A stretch of 64,000 nucleotides of DNA from Rhodoligotrophos appendicifer. Lineage in GTDB: Bacteria > Pseudomonadota > Alphaproteobacteria > Rhizobiales > Im1. Under the pieces are notes generated by a model that saw nothing but the letters and a program-made list of their open reading frames with translations, was not told the origin of the DNA and ran no database searches. Below are positions 63,360 to 64,000 of this stretch, in pieces. Both the position numbers and the translations under genes were made by a program. The stretch lies in contig NZ_VHKL01000006.1 of NCBI RefSeq assembly GCF_007474605.1, positions 62,001-126,000 of the forward strand, written 5' to 3'. How positions within the stretch are numbered: position 1 is the first letter of the stretch; each line of letters begins with the position of its first letter.

Positions 63360-64000
63360 TTATTTGAACTTGAGCTGGATCGGCTGACCCGGAGAGGGGG
63401 GCTCGATCATCTCGGCGCCCGGATACTTCACGAATTCAGAGACCGTCCAGCCCTGTTCGGTCTCCTCCGGCTTGAAGGTGATGAAGTTGAGATCGAGGAT
63501 CGCCTGGTGATCCTCTTTGCGGAAGGTGCGCGTGCCCTTCGCCGTATCGAAGGTCATGCCCTCCAGCGCCTTGACCACCGCGGCACCGTCCGTCGAGCCG
63601 GCTTTGCCGATCGCCGCCGCATAGGCGTAAACCGCTGCATGACCCTGCTCCACATAGCCAATCGGGAATTTCTCGCCCGTCTTGGCGACATAGTCGTCAT
63701 AAAGCGCCTTGCCCATGGCGCTCTCCTGGTAGCCGCCATAATACCAGTGCATGGCGGTCCAGAAGTTGGGGATCATGCGCTTGCCCAGCGCTTTCGGAAC
63801 GTTGAACTCGTTGGCCCCGTCGGCGATCGCCTTGAATTTTCGCGCGACACCGAAATTCGCGCCCTGGGCGATCAGGGTGACGGCATCGGCGCCATTGGTG
63901 TTGTTGAAAAGCCCCTGGGCCGGCGAACGCATGAGTGTCGTGAGCTGCGGCTTGAAGTCGGTGGCGCCGAACTTGGTCAGCACCGGCTCGACGATCTCGA
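63360..64000 (-). CDS. branched-chain-type ABC transporter substrate-binding protein (partial)
   Basis: This is the C-terminal part of a periplasmic LivK-like binding protein. The 5' end lies beyond the window. Visible landmarks are SPAQGLFNNTNGADAVTLIAQG (key word GADAVTLI), WTAMHWYYGGYQ and VYAYAAAIGKAGSTDGAAVV, all typical of the Peripla_BP_6 family. With livHMGF it completes an importer. The reading frame is open to the window edge, so the protein is truncated only by the window. Confidence 0.88.
   Translation of the reverse strand, partial: EIVEPVLTKFGATDFKPQLTTLMRSPAQGLFNNTNGADAVTLIAQGANFGVARKFKAIADGANEFNVPKALGKRMIPNFWTAMHWYYGGYQESAMGKALYDDYVAKTGEKFPIGYVEQGHAAVYAYAAAIGKAGSTDGAAVVKALEGMTFDTAKGTRTFRKEDHQAILDLNFITFKPEETEQGWTVSEFVKYPGAEMIEPPSPGQPIQLKFK

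Noticed and set aside
61924-63387. A 487-codon + strand frame opposite the acid-CoA ligase
   Set aside because: It is rich in His, Arg and Asp as expected of an antisense shadow, and the ligase motifs are on the other strand.

Overview
The window is a GC-rich, densely packed chromosomal stretch from an alphaproteobacterium, most likely Hyphomicrobiales (Rhizobiales). The pointers are a MutL that carries the endonuclease motif, a BamF-like (DUF3035) lipoprotein, an IleS without a full C-terminal zinc site, lspA-ileS and hflK-hflC-degP arrangements, and many ATGA stop/start overlaps. The genus cannot be named from the sequence alone.

Region 1 (1-23,730) is core chromosome. On the + strand are purD, a haloacetate-dehalogenase-like hydrolase, an APH-type phosphotransferase and a patatin. 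On the - strand is a type I secretion adaptor/ABC pair. Then come tadA (-) and rluB-rsmD (+), followed by - strand mutL, two M16 peptidases (one with and one without the zinc motif), a BamF-like lipoprotein, lspA and ileS. A small membrane protein (+) faces the - strand operon gabD-rpiA-VOC-gor, and gph (+) follows.

Region 2 (23,731-32,154) is a genomic island of about 8.4 kb in a tRNA-Val(CAC) gene. A perfect 46-bp copy of the tRNA 3' half (23,762-23,807) recurs at 32,109-32,154. A tyrosine recombinase lies at the far end, next to the second copy. The cargo includes decayed IS630 and IS5-like transposase fragments, small orphan genes and broken ORFs. It also holds one compact intact module: a ribbon-helix-helix protein, a single-chain DUF262/DUF1524 (GmrSD-like) protein and a ~99-aa unknown protein, all joined by overlapping stops and starts. 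A long imperfect hairpin ends just before the first ribosome binding site. This module is the best candidate for an uncharacterised defence-type system.

Region 3 (32,155-50,950) returns to core chromosome. It holds a YqaA-type membrane protein, a predicted outer-membrane protein and a single-TM protein, then - strand maiA, degP, hflC, hflK, class III alcohol dehydrogenase and katA. oxyR is divergent from katA, giving a peroxide-defence pair. Next is a sulfonate-type ABC transporter (ssuACB-like) in line with an OsmC protein and a malonyl-CoA synthase, then an MFS exporter, a fumarylacetoacetate-hydrolase family enzyme and a small secreted protein.

Region 4 (51,000-64,000) is a catabolic block. 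After a + strand crotonase, an unbroken - strand run encodes a branched-chain-type substrate-binding protein (cut by the window edge), an acid-CoA ligase, an SDR, two acyl-CoA dehydrogenases, a crotonase, a VOC protein, LivH-LivM-LivG-LivF and a GMC oxidoreductase. Together these look like uptake, CoA activation and beta-oxidation-like breakdown of a carboxylic acid, possibly alicyclic or branched, whose identity is not visible from sequence.
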